From the NCBI GenBank assembly GCA_948471525.1, contig CAOKSY010000009.1, positions 1 to 64,000 of the forward strand: a stretch of 64,000 nucleotides of DNA. Direction: 5' to 3'. Shown in pieces: positions 16,953 through 26,017 of this stretch. The DNA comes from an uncultured Clostridia bacterium. Its GTDB lineage: Bacteria > Bacillota > Clostridia > Christensenellales > UBA3700. How positions within the stretch are numbered: the stretch's first letter is position 1; every line of letters starts with the position of its first letter. The notes beneath the pieces are model-generated. The model was given only the letters and a program-made list of their open reading frames with translations, did not search any database and was not told the origin of the DNA. A program made the translations under genes and the position numbers.

Positions 16953-18242
16953 ATGGAAAATCCCCAATTCAAAAACGGACAGTACATTTATGATCTTGTC
17001 AAAGAAGTCATAGACGTCACAGGTCCTAGACTCCCCGGCAGCGAAGAAGAAAAAATCGGCGCGAAAATCGTAGCCGATCAGATCAAGCGCGAGTTGAATA
17101 CTCAACCTATAACCGAAGAATTCAAAACTCCGCGGCACGCTTGCATAAGCGCGATACCTTGGTTGGGATGGGGATGTTTTCTGTCATTCTGCCTGTTCTA
17201 TCTGTCGCCTGCGGCGGCGCTTGCAGGCACTGCGTTTTTGCTGTTTTTCGCTCTGACGCACATATTCTACTACAGTCATATGCTCGATCCTCTTTTCAAG
17301 AAAGACGTATCGCAGAACGTATACGGAGTTATACCTCCCAAATCGGGCAACGCAAAATACAATATTATGCTCACCGCCCATATCGACAGCAGTTGGTGCT
17401 GGCTGCACTCTCTGCACAATGCAAACACTATGATAATAAAAGTGGCGATAGGCGTGCTAAGCGCGCTTATACTGCTTGTGGTTTCGCTGATAACGTTGAT
17501 ACTCGAGGCAAAGGCGGGACTGTCCGTATCCTTTATGGCACTTAAGGACATAGTGACAAATCTTGCGGAGGGAAACAAAGTGGGCATTGAAGTAGCTATA
17601 CTCGTATTTTACTGCCTGCCGCTACTCTGTCTCCCCGGATTTTACTTCCTCTCACAATATCTCTCTTACAGCAAAGAAAAAGCCGCTCCCGGCGCTATGG
17701 ACAATCTCAGCGGAGTAGCGACGGCGATAAAAGTAGCAAAACACTTCGCCGAAGAAGATACTGATACGGCTAAAGACGCGCGCTTTATAGTAGTAGGCAC
17801 CGGCGCGGAAGAAAGCGGTCTTGTGGGCGCGCTCGCGTTTGTCAAAAAGCACAAAGACAATAAGGAACTGCTCAACGACGATACCTATGTACTCAATCTC
17901 GATTCTTTCAGAGATTACGATAACTTCAACGTCGTATGCAAAGACTCGCTTCAGTTTGTGCCTTTCGATAAGGAACTGATAGAACTGTCGCGTCAAGCGA
18001 TCGATAATTGCAACTTAGAGTCGCATCTGATAGAAAATCCAATAGGCGGCAGCGATTCGACGGCATTTGCGAGAGCAGGCTTCAAGACGGTTACTATCAA
18101 CGCGCAGGATCCCCGCCCCACCGATTACTATCACACCACCAAAGACGGTCTCGATAACTTAAATCTCGATACTCTCGAAAAAGGATATGAAGTAGTCAAC
18201 GAACTCATACGTCTTATCGATAAAAAATATACTGATAAATAA
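16953..18242 (+). CDS. M28 family metallopeptidase with membrane segments
   Basis: 429 residues. All M28 zinc ligands and the catalytic acid are visible: His143 and Asp145 (AHID), Asp250 (GAMDN), Glu286/Glu287 (GAEES), Asp317 (LDSF) and His394 (YYHTTKD). Unusually, membrane helices occur at about 68-108 and again at about 160-185 and 208-235, so the peptidase fold is split by hydrophobic insertions. No signal peptide is seen. It is likely an integral membrane aminopeptidase-like enzyme. The start is the ATG after AAAGAGG; the frame upstream overlaps the promoter. It is a single-gene unit ending in a terminator. Confidence 0.85.
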   Translation: MENPQFKNGQYIYDLVKEVIDVTGPRLPGSEEEKIGAKIVADQIKRELNTQPITEEFKTPRHACISAIPWLGWGCFLSFCLFYLSPAAALAGTAFLLFFALTHIFYYSHMLDPLFKKDVSQNVYGVIPPKSGNAKYNIMLTAHIDSSWCWLHSLHNANTMIIKVAIGVLSALILLVVSLITLILEAKAGLSVSFMALKDIVTNLAEGNKVGIEVAILVFYCLPLLCLPGFYFLSQYLSYSKEKAAPGAMDNLSGVATAIKVAKHFAEEDTDTAKDARFIVVGTGAEESGLVGALAFVKKHKDNKELLNDDTYVLNLDSFRDYDNFNVVCKDSLQFVPFDKELIELSRQAIDNCNLESHLIENPIGGSDSTAFARAGFKTVTINAQDPRPTDYYHTTKDGLDNLNLDTLEKGYEVVNELIRLIDKKYTDK

Positions 18243-18260
18243 TATGTAAAATTACGCGAA

Positions 18261-18289
18261 AGGCGGGAATATATTTCTCGCCTCTTTTT
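18261..18289 (+). terminator. Rho-independent terminator after the M28 gene
   Basis: AGGCGGGAA pairs with TTTCTCGCCT, followed by CTTTTTA, about 20 bases after the stop. Confidence 0.8.
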
Positions 18290-18417
18290 ATACGAGGTGA
18301 ATTATACTATCAAGTGCAACCAGTTAATAAAAAGAAGAGGTTCATTCTAATCTACGATATAATAAGTTATCGCAACCAAAAAACCAAAGGAGAAATGTAT
18401 GAACTATTCGCCGAAAT

Positions 18418-18624
18418 TTAATCTTCAAGCCCCAAAAGATAGTCGGCAGATTCATTAAAGAATACAGCTACCATATAGATGTTGTCTGCGGTAGGCTGAA
18501 CTTTTCCGGTAGACCAGTCGGAAACGCTCATTGCAGAAACGCCGATTTCTTTTGCAAGTTTTCTTTTTGAAATATTATTAGTTTTCAGTAATTCGGTTAA
18601 TCTTTGAGGAAATAAGTTTTTCAT
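18418..18624 (-). CDS. Small XRE-family helix-turn-helix repressor
   Basis: 68 residues forming one HTH_3 domain: helix 2 to 3 reads SKRKLAKEIGVSAMSVSDWSTG. There is no effector domain. It is divergent from a lipoprotein gene, and two palindromes sharing TAAGATwTATyTTA lie between them, one inside the lipoprotein promoter. It is therefore probably the repressor of the lipoprotein gene and of itself. What relieves repression is unknown. Confidence 0.85.
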   Translation of the reverse strand: MKNLFPQRLTELLKTNNISKRKLAKEIGVSAMSVSDWSTGKVQPTADNIYMVAVFFNESADYLLGLED

Positions 18625-18632
18625 ATGATTAT

Positions 18633-18679
18633 TGTAAGATTTATTTTACATAGAATGCTTGACTATAAGATATATCTTA
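18633..18679. promoter_or_regulatory. Two operator-like palindromes
   Basis: Site 1 (18633-18650) is an 18-bp imperfect palindrome, TGTAAGATTTATTTTACA. Site 2 (18666-18679) is a perfect 14-bp palindrome, TAAGATATATCTTA. Their centres are 31 bp apart, about three helical turns, as expected for cooperative repressor dimers. Site 2 fills the spacer of the lipoprotein promoter. Confidence 0.75.
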
Positions 18680-18688
18680 CACTATAAT
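18659..18688 (+). promoter_or_regulatory. Promoter of the lipoprotein gene
   Basis: TTGACT (18659-18664) and TATAAT (18683-18688) are 18 bp apart, with the perfect palindrome between them. Repressor binding there would block RNA polymerase. Confidence 0.75.
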
Positions 18689-18713
18689 TAATAAAAACAT
18701 AAGGAGGAAAACA

Positions 18714-20228
18714 ATGAAAAAACTATTAATTATTTTGCTCGTTGCGGCTGTGCTTGTCTGTTCGTTTGCCGGCTGTCAAAAGAAAGCAACAGATTCGGAA
18801 ATATTGGCTTCTCTCTACGACGATTTGGACTATCCGATTTCCGACGTTAAGGAATTGTCGGCTTTGAACGGATCCGGCAGCGTCAAATTCTACGAAAATG
18901 CGGTAACTGCAACGCGAAAAGTCGACGGAATCACGCAATACGTTTTGTTCAACACAGAGCGCAACAGTATCGTAAAGACTTCCGAATCCCCTTTCTTACA
19001 CGTAATGAGCGACGTATTTTCTACGACGACAGCAGACGTAACGATCTTTTATAACTCAGACGGCACTGTGCTGAGCACCGTTAATAATGACGAATACGTA
19101 ATTAGAAACAACAAAATCTATTTACCCGCCGGCGTTACGATAGTCTCCACGCGATCCGGCGCAAAAGTGATCTCGCCTTCGCTCGACGTCAATTATTACG
19201 ATTACGAGAATAAATCCAATATGAACGGCAACGTAAGAGTATCTTATCCCGACGACAACGATACCTTCTTCGTATTCTATCCAAACGGAAGTTTTATGTA
19301 TAGAAATAAGATTTCTTCTCTTGTAGATACCCAAGACTTTATACGTTTAGAGTTGATCGACGGCAGATGCGTAATTCAAACTTATATCAATCTCACCGAA
19401 TTGGAAGCGGAAGGCGGATTTACTTTTATAGACGAAGACAACAACTACATACTTATGCAGACGTATATATATAATTACGAGACAAAAGCCTTAACACCGA
19501 TAGACTTTGACTACGTTATATTGGAGACGTCCGTCCTGTCAAACGACTCGAAATACGTAGCTCTTACAACGGTAGGCATATCCGAACACAAGAGAATAAA
19601 AAGCGAAGAAGACTACGAGCTTATCATCACCGATTCAATACTGAATATTAAAGCAAAACTCAACGATTTCGTCAACAACGCAAAAAACTTCCTGCCTATA
19701 GACGGAGAGAAATTTATAATAAGCGACGACAGCGTCAATTATGTCTTCGATTCAAAAGGCAATCTTATCGACAGTTACTCCAACGAAAATATAAGACTTC
19801 TGCCCAACGGACTGTTATTGCACCGAGTCAACGGCAAACCGACGGCGTTCTACGATCTTACCGGTAAGCTCAAATTCTCGGTAAATAAAGATATGACCCT
19901 TGTCGACGAAAATGCGCTATCCAACGGTATAGTCTATTACACGGAAAACGACGGATACAGCGTACTGTTTAAATCATATGACGAAAATACCGGAAAAACT
20001 ACGATATACGACGGTACTTACCGTAACTTAGGAAATACGGTATTCGCAGTAGAAAACAACGACGGCGATATGAAGGTATATAGCAAGTACGACGGCAAAC
20101 TTATCTTGACTTGCAAAAACGCAAGAACGACAACCGTCGGAGATTATACATATATTACGGCTACCGACGCCGATGGCAACAAGACCTATTTTGCCTATAG
20201 CTTGGTATATAAATACGCTATTGAATAA
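18714..20228 (+). CDS. Lipoprotein of unknown function
   Basis: 504 residues with a lipoprotein signal peptide: Lys-Lys start, hydrophobic core and lipobox FAGC with the lipidated Cys at residue 21. The mature part is rich in short Asp/Asn/Tyr/Gly beta-strand repeats (for example KYVALTT, GNLIDSYSNENI, GKLKFS), which resemble propeller blades, so a beta-propeller fold is possible but not proven. The start follows AAGGAGG. It is probably controlled by the divergent XRE repressor and has its own terminator. Confidence 0.75.
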   Translation: MKKLLIILLVAAVLVCSFAGCQKKATDSEILASLYDDLDYPISDVKELSALNGSGSVKFYENAVTATRKVDGITQYVLFNTERNSIVKTSESPFLHVMSDVFSTTTADVTIFYNSDGTVLSTVNNDEYVIRNNKIYLPAGVTIVSTRSGAKVISPSLDVNYYDYENKSNMNGNVRVSYPDDNDTFFVFYPNGSFMYRNKISSLVDTQDFIRLELIDGRCVIQTYINLTELEAEGGFTFIDEDNNYILMQTYIYNYETKALTPIDFDYVILETSVLSNDSKYVALTTVGISEHKRIKSEEDYELIITDSILNIKAKLNDFVNNAKNFLPIDGEKFIISDDSVNYVFDSKGNLIDSYSNENIRLLPNGLLLHRVNGKPTAFYDLTGKLKFSVNKDMTLVDENALSNGIVYYTENDGYSVLFKSYDENTGKTTIYDGTYRNLGNTVFAVENNDGDMKVYSKYDGKLILTCKNARTTTVGDYTYITATDADGNKTYFAYSLVYKYAIE

Positions 20229-20263
20229 ACCGGTATACGCACTTTAATGGGCAAAATTTCCGA

Positions 20264-20291
20264 GGGAAGGCGATCGCCTTCCCTTTCTTTT
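20264..20291 (+). terminator. Terminator after the lipoprotein gene
   Basis: A perfect 20-base palindrome, GGGAAGGCGATCGCCTTCCC, is followed by TTTCTTTT. Confidence 0.9.
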
Positions 20292-20369
20292 GTAGGAGAT
20301 AAATTTAAATAATCTACGCGCGTCTGTCCGCTGTGCAAAAATATGCGAATTGATTTCAATCCTCGCAAA

Positions 20370-20403
20370 ATAAAAAATACCCGTCGAATTATATCCGGCG
20401 GGT
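20370..20403 (-). terminator. Terminator after gapA
   Basis: On the minus strand TACCCGCCGG pairs with TTCGACGGGTA, followed by TTTTTTATTTT, 26 bases after the gapA stop. Confidence 0.85.
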
Positions 20404-20428
20404 AAATTGATTTTATCGATCTATAAGA

Positions 20429-21445
20429 TTACTTAAGCTCTGCAAAGTACTTGATAGTTCTTACCATCTGGCTGGTGTAAGAATTCTCGTTGTCGTACCA
20501 AGATACTACCTGAACCTGAGTGCATCCGTTGTCCATCGGGATAACCATGGTCTGAGTAGCGTCGAAGAGCGAACCGTAAGTCATACCGATAACGTCGCTG
20601 GATACGAGTTCTTCTTCGGTGTAGCCGAAAGACTCGGTAGCGGCAGCCTTCATAGCGGCATTGATCTGCTCTTTCGTTACGTTGCCCTCAACTACTGCAA
20701 CAAGGATAGTAGTCGAACCGGTCGGAGTGGGAACTCTTTGAGCGGAACCGATAAGTTTGCCGTTGAGTTCGGGGATAACGAGACCGATAGCCTTTGCGGC
20801 GCCGGTGCTGTTGGGAACGATATTGCAAGCCGCAGCACGGCTTCTTCTGAGGTCGCCCTTTCTCTGCGGTCCGTCGAGAACCATCTGATCGCCAGTGTAA
20901 GCATGAACGGTCGTCATGATACCGGACTTAATAGCGGCAAGTTTGTTCAAAGCGTTTGCCATCGGAGCAAGGCAGTTGGTCGTGCAGGAAGCAGCGGAAA
21001 TAACAGTGTCGCTTGCCTTCAGAACCTTGTGGTTTACGTTGAAAACAACGGTGGGAAGATCGTTGCCTGCCGGAGCGGAAATAACGACTTTCTTTGCGCC
21101 TGCCTGGATATGAGCCTCAGCCTTTGCCTTAGAGGTATAGAAACCTGTACACTCCAAAACTACGTCTACGTCGAGCTCTCCCCAAGGAAGTTCTGCCGCG
21201 TTAGCCTTTGCATAGATCTTGATCGTCTTGCCGTTTACGGTGATGGAATCTTCGCCTGCAACAACGCTGTCACAGTACTTATAGCGACCCTGAGCCGAAT
21301 CGTACTTCAAAAGATGAGCAAGCATTTTGGGGCTTGTCAAGTCGTTTATTGCTACTACGTCATAACCGTCAGCGTCAAACATCTGTCTGAAAGCGAGACG
21401 ACCGATACGGCCGAAACCGTTGATTGCAACTTTTACATTTGCCAT
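20429..21445 (-). CDS. gapA: Glyceraldehyde-3-phosphate dehydrogenase
   Basis: 338 residues with the Rossmann motif INGFGRIGR and the catalytic Cys in SAASCTTNCLAP; His follows in TTVHAYTGDQ. It oxidises glyceraldehyde-3-phosphate with NAD in glycolysis. I chose the ATG at 21445 (MANVKVAING); the frame extends to a TTG at 21463, but that stretch contains the GGAGG ribosome site. It is a single-gene unit with its own promoter and terminator. Confidence 0.96.
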   Translation of the reverse strand: MANVKVAINGFGRIGRLAFRQMFDADGYDVVAINDLTSPKMLAHLLKYDSAQGRYKYCDSVVAGEDSITVNGKTIKIYAKANAAELPWGELDVDVVLECTGFYTSKAKAEAHIQAGAKKVVISAPAGNDLPTVVFNVNHKVLKASDTVISAASCTTNCLAPMANALNKLAAIKSGIMTTVHAYTGDQMVLDGPQRKGDLRRSRAAACNIVPNSTGAAKAIGLVIPELNGKLIGSAQRVPTPTGSTTILVAVVEGNVTKEQINAAMKAAATESFGYTEEELVSSDVIGMTYGSLFDATQTMVIPMDNGCTQVQVVSWYDNENSYTSQMVRTIKYFAELK

Positions 21446-21508
21446 AATATATTGGTCCTCCAAAAATAAATATCAAATATGACGCGCATATATGTATGCA
21501 CATTATAT

Positions 21509-21537
21509 ATTTTATCAACAATTCCAATTATTGGCAA
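21509..21537 (-). promoter_or_regulatory. Promoter of gapA
   Basis: TTGCCA (21532-21537) and TAAAAT (21509-21514) are 17 bp apart on the minus strand. A second overlapping pair (TTGGAA and TATAAT, 16 bp) is also possible. Confidence 0.55.
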
Positions 21538-21593
21538 GCACTTTTTAAAAAATTCCTGTTTTAGAGCGTATTTTTGCAAAAATCGAGCAATGA

Positions 21594-21626
21594 AAAATCA
21601 AGCCGCGCTATGACGGCTTGATTTAC
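21594..21626 (-). terminator. Terminator after the Gln/Tyr-repeat membrane protein gene
   Basis: AATCAAGCCG pairs with CGGCTTGATT and is followed on the minus strand by TTTCATT. Confidence 0.8.
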
Positions 21627-21644
21627 ATATTTAAGTCTTTAAAT

Positions 21645-22463
21645 TCAAGCGGCTTGGAATTCGCCTTCGCCTTCGTTTTCCTGCCCGCCGGATATTTCTC
21701 CGCCGTTACCGTCGCCGTTGCCGCTTCCGTCATCCGTCGGCGGTCCTTGAACTCCGAATTTTTCCGCCGCCATCTGTCTCAGCATATTCGCATAATCCGG
21801 TCCGATCACGCCCTCGAGCAAAGTAGCCAACTTATCTACTGCATAATACATCACTTCGCCGGTCGTCTCCGCGCCTGCGTTTTCTGCCGACTTCTTGAGC
21901 GTAAGCCATCCGACAAGCACCAATATGCCTATCAAAAGTATTACGATCAAAAATCTTATGACCTGAGCGCGCACCAAAGCCGTCCTGCTTCTGTTGCCTA
22001 CTCCGAAGAACCAACAAATACAAGCGATTACGTTGATAAGCGGCAATGCCAAAATTATGAACGTGCCTATCCACTTGCCCACGGTCATCGGATAATTCCT
22101 CAGATCCATCTCGTCAAACTTGGCGCTCTTCTTGGCTATCTTCTTTTCCTTTTTCGTCATTTTTCTGCCGACGGGAGGTACGAATCTGCCGTTGTTTTCG
22201 CTCTTCTCGACCTCTTCCTTCTTGGACTTTTTCTTCTTATCTTTTTCTTCTTCCATCAAAGAACCGCTATGTTTTTTATCCAACGGATCGGCGGTAGGAC
22301 CTACGCCGTTGTTATAATAAGACGGTCTTTGACCGGCGGTACTTCCGCCGTTCATAGCGTTGTAATAATATGACGGTCTCTGTTCGGGCGGAGTAGCCGC
22401 GCCGCTTTTCGTCATCTTTTCGTCTTTAGCGCTTTTTCTTCCTTTTTCTTCCTTTTTATTCAT
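21645..22463 (-). CDS. Membrane protein with disordered ends
   Basis: 272 residues of unknown function. The N-terminal 125 residues are charged and disordered, with a duplicated QRPSYYYNAMNGG / QRPSYYNNG segment and Lys/Glu-rich tracts. Two hydrophobic segments follow at about 130-152 and 168-188, then a short folded part and a Gly/Asp/Glu-rich C-terminal tail. The start follows AAGAGGC. It is located between gapA and an M29 aminopeptidase; nothing ties it to either. It could be a small-ligand channel accessory or scaffold, but I cannot say. Confidence 0.7.
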   Translation of the reverse strand: MNKKEEKGRKSAKDEKMTKSGAATPPEQRPSYYYNAMNGGSTAGQRPSYYNNGVGPTADPLDKKHSGSLMEEEKDKKKKSKKEEVEKSENNGRFVPPVGRKMTKKEKKIAKKSAKFDEMDLRNYPMTVGKWIGTFIILALPLINVIACICWFFGVGNRSRTALVRAQVIRFLIVILLIGILVLVGWLTLKKSAENAGAETTGEVMYYAVDKLATLLEGVIGPDYANMLRQMAAEKFGVQGPPTDDGSGNGDGNGGEISGGQENEGEGEFQAA

Positions 22464-22561
22464 ATAATTGCCTCTTTTTATGTCAAATATAGAATTTGTA
22501 TTATAATATTACTACACATTTTGCGAAATGTCAATAACATAATTTGGCAACTTGAAAAACG

Positions 22562-23680
22562 TCATTTCAGGCTTTGCGGATTGAGACATTTGAGTTCATC
22601 TATCACAAACAAACCGTCTTTTCGTATCAGTACTTCGTCGAAATATATCTCTCCTCCGCCCATTTCCTTTGTCTGAACAAGCACAAGATCCCAATGTATA
22701 GCGGAATTATTGCCGTTGAACGCGTCGTCATAGCACGCGCCGGGAGTAAAGTGTATCGAACCGCTGATCTTTTCGTCAAACAAAATATCTCCCATAGCGT
22801 CCTTGATATACGGATTTACTCCCATGGCGAACTCGCCCACGTATCTTGCGCCCTCGTCGGTATCGAAAATCTTGTTTATCGCGTCGGTCTTATTGGCAGT
22901 CGCGCGCACTATCTTTCCGTCTTTGAACTCCAATCTTATATTTTCAAATTTTATTCCGTTGCTGACGGACGGGACGTTGTACGTGATAACTCCGTTGACG
23001 CTGTCTTTGACGGGAGCGGTATACACCTCTCCGTCGGGAATATTGCGTCTGCCCGCGCATTTGACGCCGCCGATGCCTTTTATGGAAAACGTGAGATCGG
23101 TTCCCTCGCCCGTTATCCTCACCTTATCCGTGCGATTCATCAACTCTACAAGCGGAGTCATTGCCTTTTCCATCTTGGAATAATCGAGATTGCATACGTC
23201 GAAATACAGATCCTCAAACGCTTCCGTGCTCATTGCCGACATCTGGCTCATTCCTTGCGTGGGATATCTCAATACGCACCATTTGGTATTAGCGACGCGT
23301 CTTTCATGGTGTACGGGATGCGAGTAACGCACGTTGTATGCGTTGCGTTTTTCTTCGGGAACGTCGCTTAGTTCGTAGGCGTTCTCTCCGCCGCGTATGC
23401 CTATATAAGCCTGCATCTTGTCCATTCTATAACAGGCGAAATCGCGCATTCTGTCCGCAAATTCCCCGTCCATTCCCATCAACAGTTCTCTCTGCACTCT
23501 ATTGTCGTACAATTCCACAAAGGGATATGCGCCTACTTTCCTTGACTCTTTTACAAGCGCGTTGACGAGCTGATAATCCACTCCCGTCGCCTCTATGAGA
23601 ATATTTTCCCCTTTCTTGAGTTCGCAGGAAAAATTTATGAGATTTTTTGCAAGTATTTTTATTCTTTCGTCAGACAGCAT
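22562..23680 (-). CDS. M29 family aminopeptidase
   Basis: 372 residues, close to the AmpS/AmpT-type family length. Metal-ligand blocks are present: NIPDGEVYTAP, a Glu in GEFAMGVNPYI, His in SIHFTPG and HWDLV. It removes N-terminal residues from peptides in the cytoplasm using cobalt or zinc. The start follows TTGGAGGG. It is divergent from fba across 268 bp. Confidence 0.88.
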   Translation of the reverse strand: MLSDERIKILAKNLINFSCELKKGENILIEATGVDYQLVNALVKESRKVGAYPFVELYDNRVQRELLMGMDGEFADRMRDFACYRMDKMQAYIGIRGGENAYELSDVPEEKRNAYNVRYSHPVHHERRVANTKWCVLRYPTQGMSQMSAMSTEAFEDLYFDVCNLDYSKMEKAMTPLVELMNRTDKVRITGEGTDLTFSIKGIGGVKCAGRRNIPDGEVYTAPVKDSVNGVITYNVPSVSNGIKFENIRLEFKDGKIVRATANKTDAINKIFDTDEGARYVGEFAMGVNPYIKDAMGDILFDEKISGSIHFTPGACYDDAFNGNNSAIHWDLVLVQTKEMGGGEIYFDEVLIRKDGLFVIDELKCLNPQSLK

Positions 23681-23888
23681 TTCTACCCTCCAAGCATTAG
23701 ATTTATTCGTCGATCAAATATCAAAAGCGATAATATCCGACTTTCGTATATAAGTATAGCCCTTTATCGGGCTTTTGTAAAACCGATTATCGGCTTTTTG
23801 ACGGCAAAACCTTATTATTTTATCTCAAATCACAGCTGAATCGGCGAATTGAATACCATTTGCATTATATGCTAAGAGATTAATTTAC

Positions 23889-23917
23889 TTGCAATTTATC
23901 CTCTTGTGTGTTAAAAT
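23889..23917 (+). promoter_or_regulatory. Promoter of fba
   Basis: TTGCAA (23889-23894) and TAAAAT (23912-23917) are 17 bp apart with a TG extended -10 element. Confidence 0.65.
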
Positions 23918-23948
23918 CTATTTGACAAAAAAATTTGGAGGTAATTTT

Positions 23949-24902
23949 ATGCCACTTGTAACATCAAAAGAAATGTTTAAGAAAGCCTATGCCGGACATT
24001 ACGCCATCGGCGCTTTCAACGTAAACAATATGGAAATCATCCAAGGAATAGTAGAAGCCGCTACAGAAGAAAACGCTCCTCTTATCCTTCAGGTATCTTC
24101 CGGCGCAAGAAAGTACGCTAATCCTACTTATCTTCGCAAAATGGTAGAAGCAGCTGAAGAAGTAAGCCATCTTCCCATCTGTCTTCACCTCGACCACGGC
24201 GATACTTTCGAGCTTTGCAAAAGCTGTATCGACGGCGGTTTTAACTCCGTAATGATCGACGGAAGCCACCACTCTTTCAAGGATAATATCGAACTCACTA
24301 AGAGAGTCGTAGAGTACGCTCACGACCACGGCGTAACCGTTGAAGGCGAACTCGGACGTCTGGCAGGCGTTGAGGACGACGTAAAGGTTTCCGCCGAAGA
24401 CAGCTCTTACACCAGACCCGAAGAAGTAGAAGAATTCGTCACCAAGACGGGCGTAGACTCTTTGGCTATCGCTATCGGCACTTCGCACGGCGCTTTCAAA
24501 TTCAAGCCGGGCACCAAGCCGCAACTTCGCTTCGATATACTCGAAGAAGTAAGCAAGAGACTTCCCGAATTCCCGATCGTATTGCACGGCGCGTCTTCCG
24601 TACCCCAAGAATTCGTAAAGATCGTCAACGAGAACGGCGGCAAACTCAACGACGCTATCGGCGTACCCGAAGAAATGCTCCGTCAGGCTGCTTCTATGGC
24701 TGTATGTAAGATCAATATCGACTCCGACTTGAGAATGGCTTGCACCGCAGGTATCCGTAAGCACTTCGTAGAGCATCCCGATCACTTCGATCCCAGACAG
24801 TACCTCGGCGACGCAAGAGCGAATATCAAAGCTATCGTCAAGCACAAACTTGTCAACGTACTCGGTTGCGCAGGCAAGGCAGACGAGATCCTCGGCAAAT
24901 AA
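23949..24902 (+). CDS. fba: Fructose-bisphosphate aldolase, class II
   Basis: 317 residues. The zinc-site motifs HLDHGD and, later, GTSHG and LHGASS are present, as is the catalytic Asp of LDHGD. It splits fructose-1,6-bisphosphate in glycolysis. The start follows TTGGAGG; the longer frame back to 23889 is the promoter. Codon use is strongly biased, as expected for a highly expressed gene. It forms a single-gene unit with a strong terminator. Confidence 0.95.
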   Translation: MPLVTSKEMFKKAYAGHYAIGAFNVNNMEIIQGIVEAATEENAPLILQVSSGARKYANPTYLRKMVEAAEEVSHLPICLHLDHGDTFELCKSCIDGGFNSVMIDGSHHSFKDNIELTKRVVEYAHDHGVTVEGELGRLAGVEDDVKVSAEDSSYTRPEEVEEFVTKTGVDSLAIAIGTSHGAFKFKPGTKPQLRFDILEEVSKRLPEFPIVLHGASSVPQEFVKIVNENGGKLNDAIGVPEEMLRQAASMAVCKINIDSDLRMACTAGIRKHFVEHPDHFDPRQYLGDARANIKAIVKHKLVNVLGCAGKADEILGK

Positions 24903-24917
24903 TTTCAGATATACATT

Positions 24918-24949
24918 AAAATCCGGCAGTCACAACTGTCGGATTTTTT
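24918..24949 (+). terminator. Terminator after fba
   Basis: AAATCCGGCAGT pairs with AACTGTCGGATTT, followed by a T-run. Confidence 0.9.
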
Positions 24950-25059
24950 ATGCTTTTAATTTGATATAATTATTTGTATATCGATTTAGTAGTAATAATA
25001 TTTTGAACAATTAAATTTTTCATTTCTGGAAACGTCGAAAATCTAATACTTTCAAACTG

Positions 25060-25298
25060 TTTAGACCTGTTCGACTACGCTTGCGCTCCGCTCAGGGTGA
25101 CGATTGGAGTTTCGTCATTGACGCTCGCACGAGACGCAACTGCTTGCTCGCTATGCCGTCGCTTCACTCCTTACGACTGTAATTGAGAAATCTCTTCCTT
25201 ATATACATTCCCGTCATTTCGACCGAAACGCAGTGTAGCGGAGAAATCTCATACGCTTAATTAAATCGATTAGATCTCTCCGCTTCTGTCGAGATGAA
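25060..25298. repeat. Dispersed extragenic repeat cluster, copy 3
   Basis: Four repeat units in about 240 bp: a variant ending CAGGGTGACG near 25064-25108; module B (25114-25177), nearly the reverse complement of 141-204; an inverted module A variant (25212-25250, CGTCATTTCGACC to GAGAAATCTC); and a direct module A (25268-25298). No gene is seen between fba and 25303. Confidence 0.75.
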
Positions 25299-25303
25299 AG
25301 ATT

Positions 25304-25819
25304 TTAACGCTTCATGCTTTTCTGTTCCTTAAGATACTCCTGATATCTCTCGATTTGATCTTCACGCAGATCAATCATTTCCTTCGCCGCGTCCAATGCC
25401 TGCGCGTCTGCCGCGACTCCTTGCTCCTCTGTCATAGTAAATTTCGCATATTTGTGATCAGCCTTAGGCGTTACGTTGTGCGGATTGTTGCCTGTGTCGG
25501 TCTCATACCAAGTGCCTTCATTATTCAACGTCACCGTCCTTATCATACTCGTACTGTACATATTTGACGGAATAATAGAATTTTGATTGACAGAGTGATA
25601 ATTAAAATCTGCCGTCTCGCTTGAATTCGCAAGCCATAGCGTAAGTATAGGTTCTTTATCTCTATTGGTAGACAGATAAACTGCATTCCACTCCATTCCG
25701 TCTATTGTAAGAGTAATAAGTTTTCCGCCCGTCTGCTTTTTTCCGTAGATCTGAAATCCGCGCTCGTTTTAATGCCAATCGCCGCAGTCAGCACATCGGA
25801 AAATAGGTAAATGCGACAA
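25304..25819 (-). pseudogene. Hypothetical gene interrupted by an in-frame stop
   Basis: The ATG-started frame (25304-25696, 130 residues) is not the natural start: coding-like sequence continues upstream in frame as NERGFQIYGKKQTGGK, then meets TAA at 25769-25771, beyond which the same frame continues with FRCADCGDWH, a CxxC zinc-ribbon-like stretch, up to a TTG at 25819. The simplest reading is a short zinc-ribbon protein broken by one nonsense change. The C-terminal part ends in a helical Gln/Glu/Lys-rich segment. Function unknown. Confidence 0.5.
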
Positions 25820-26017
25820 AAAATTACAGTCAGGAAAAGTGTACTTTTTTTAGAAATTTTATCGAATCATTACATTTATAGAAGCGTTTTTTCTGTGCTT
25901 AACATAAAATTCTATATTTTATATTTGCGCGCGCCGTACGCGAAAAAAATGAGTGCAAAAATACTGTATGCGAAAGCGAACTGTCGCATACTGATAAAAA
26001 CGATATAAGTTCATCTA
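25820..26017. other. A+T-rich intergenic stretch
   Basis: The plus-strand frame at 25811-26008 has no ribosome site and odd composition; I see no supported gene here. Confidence 0.5.
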
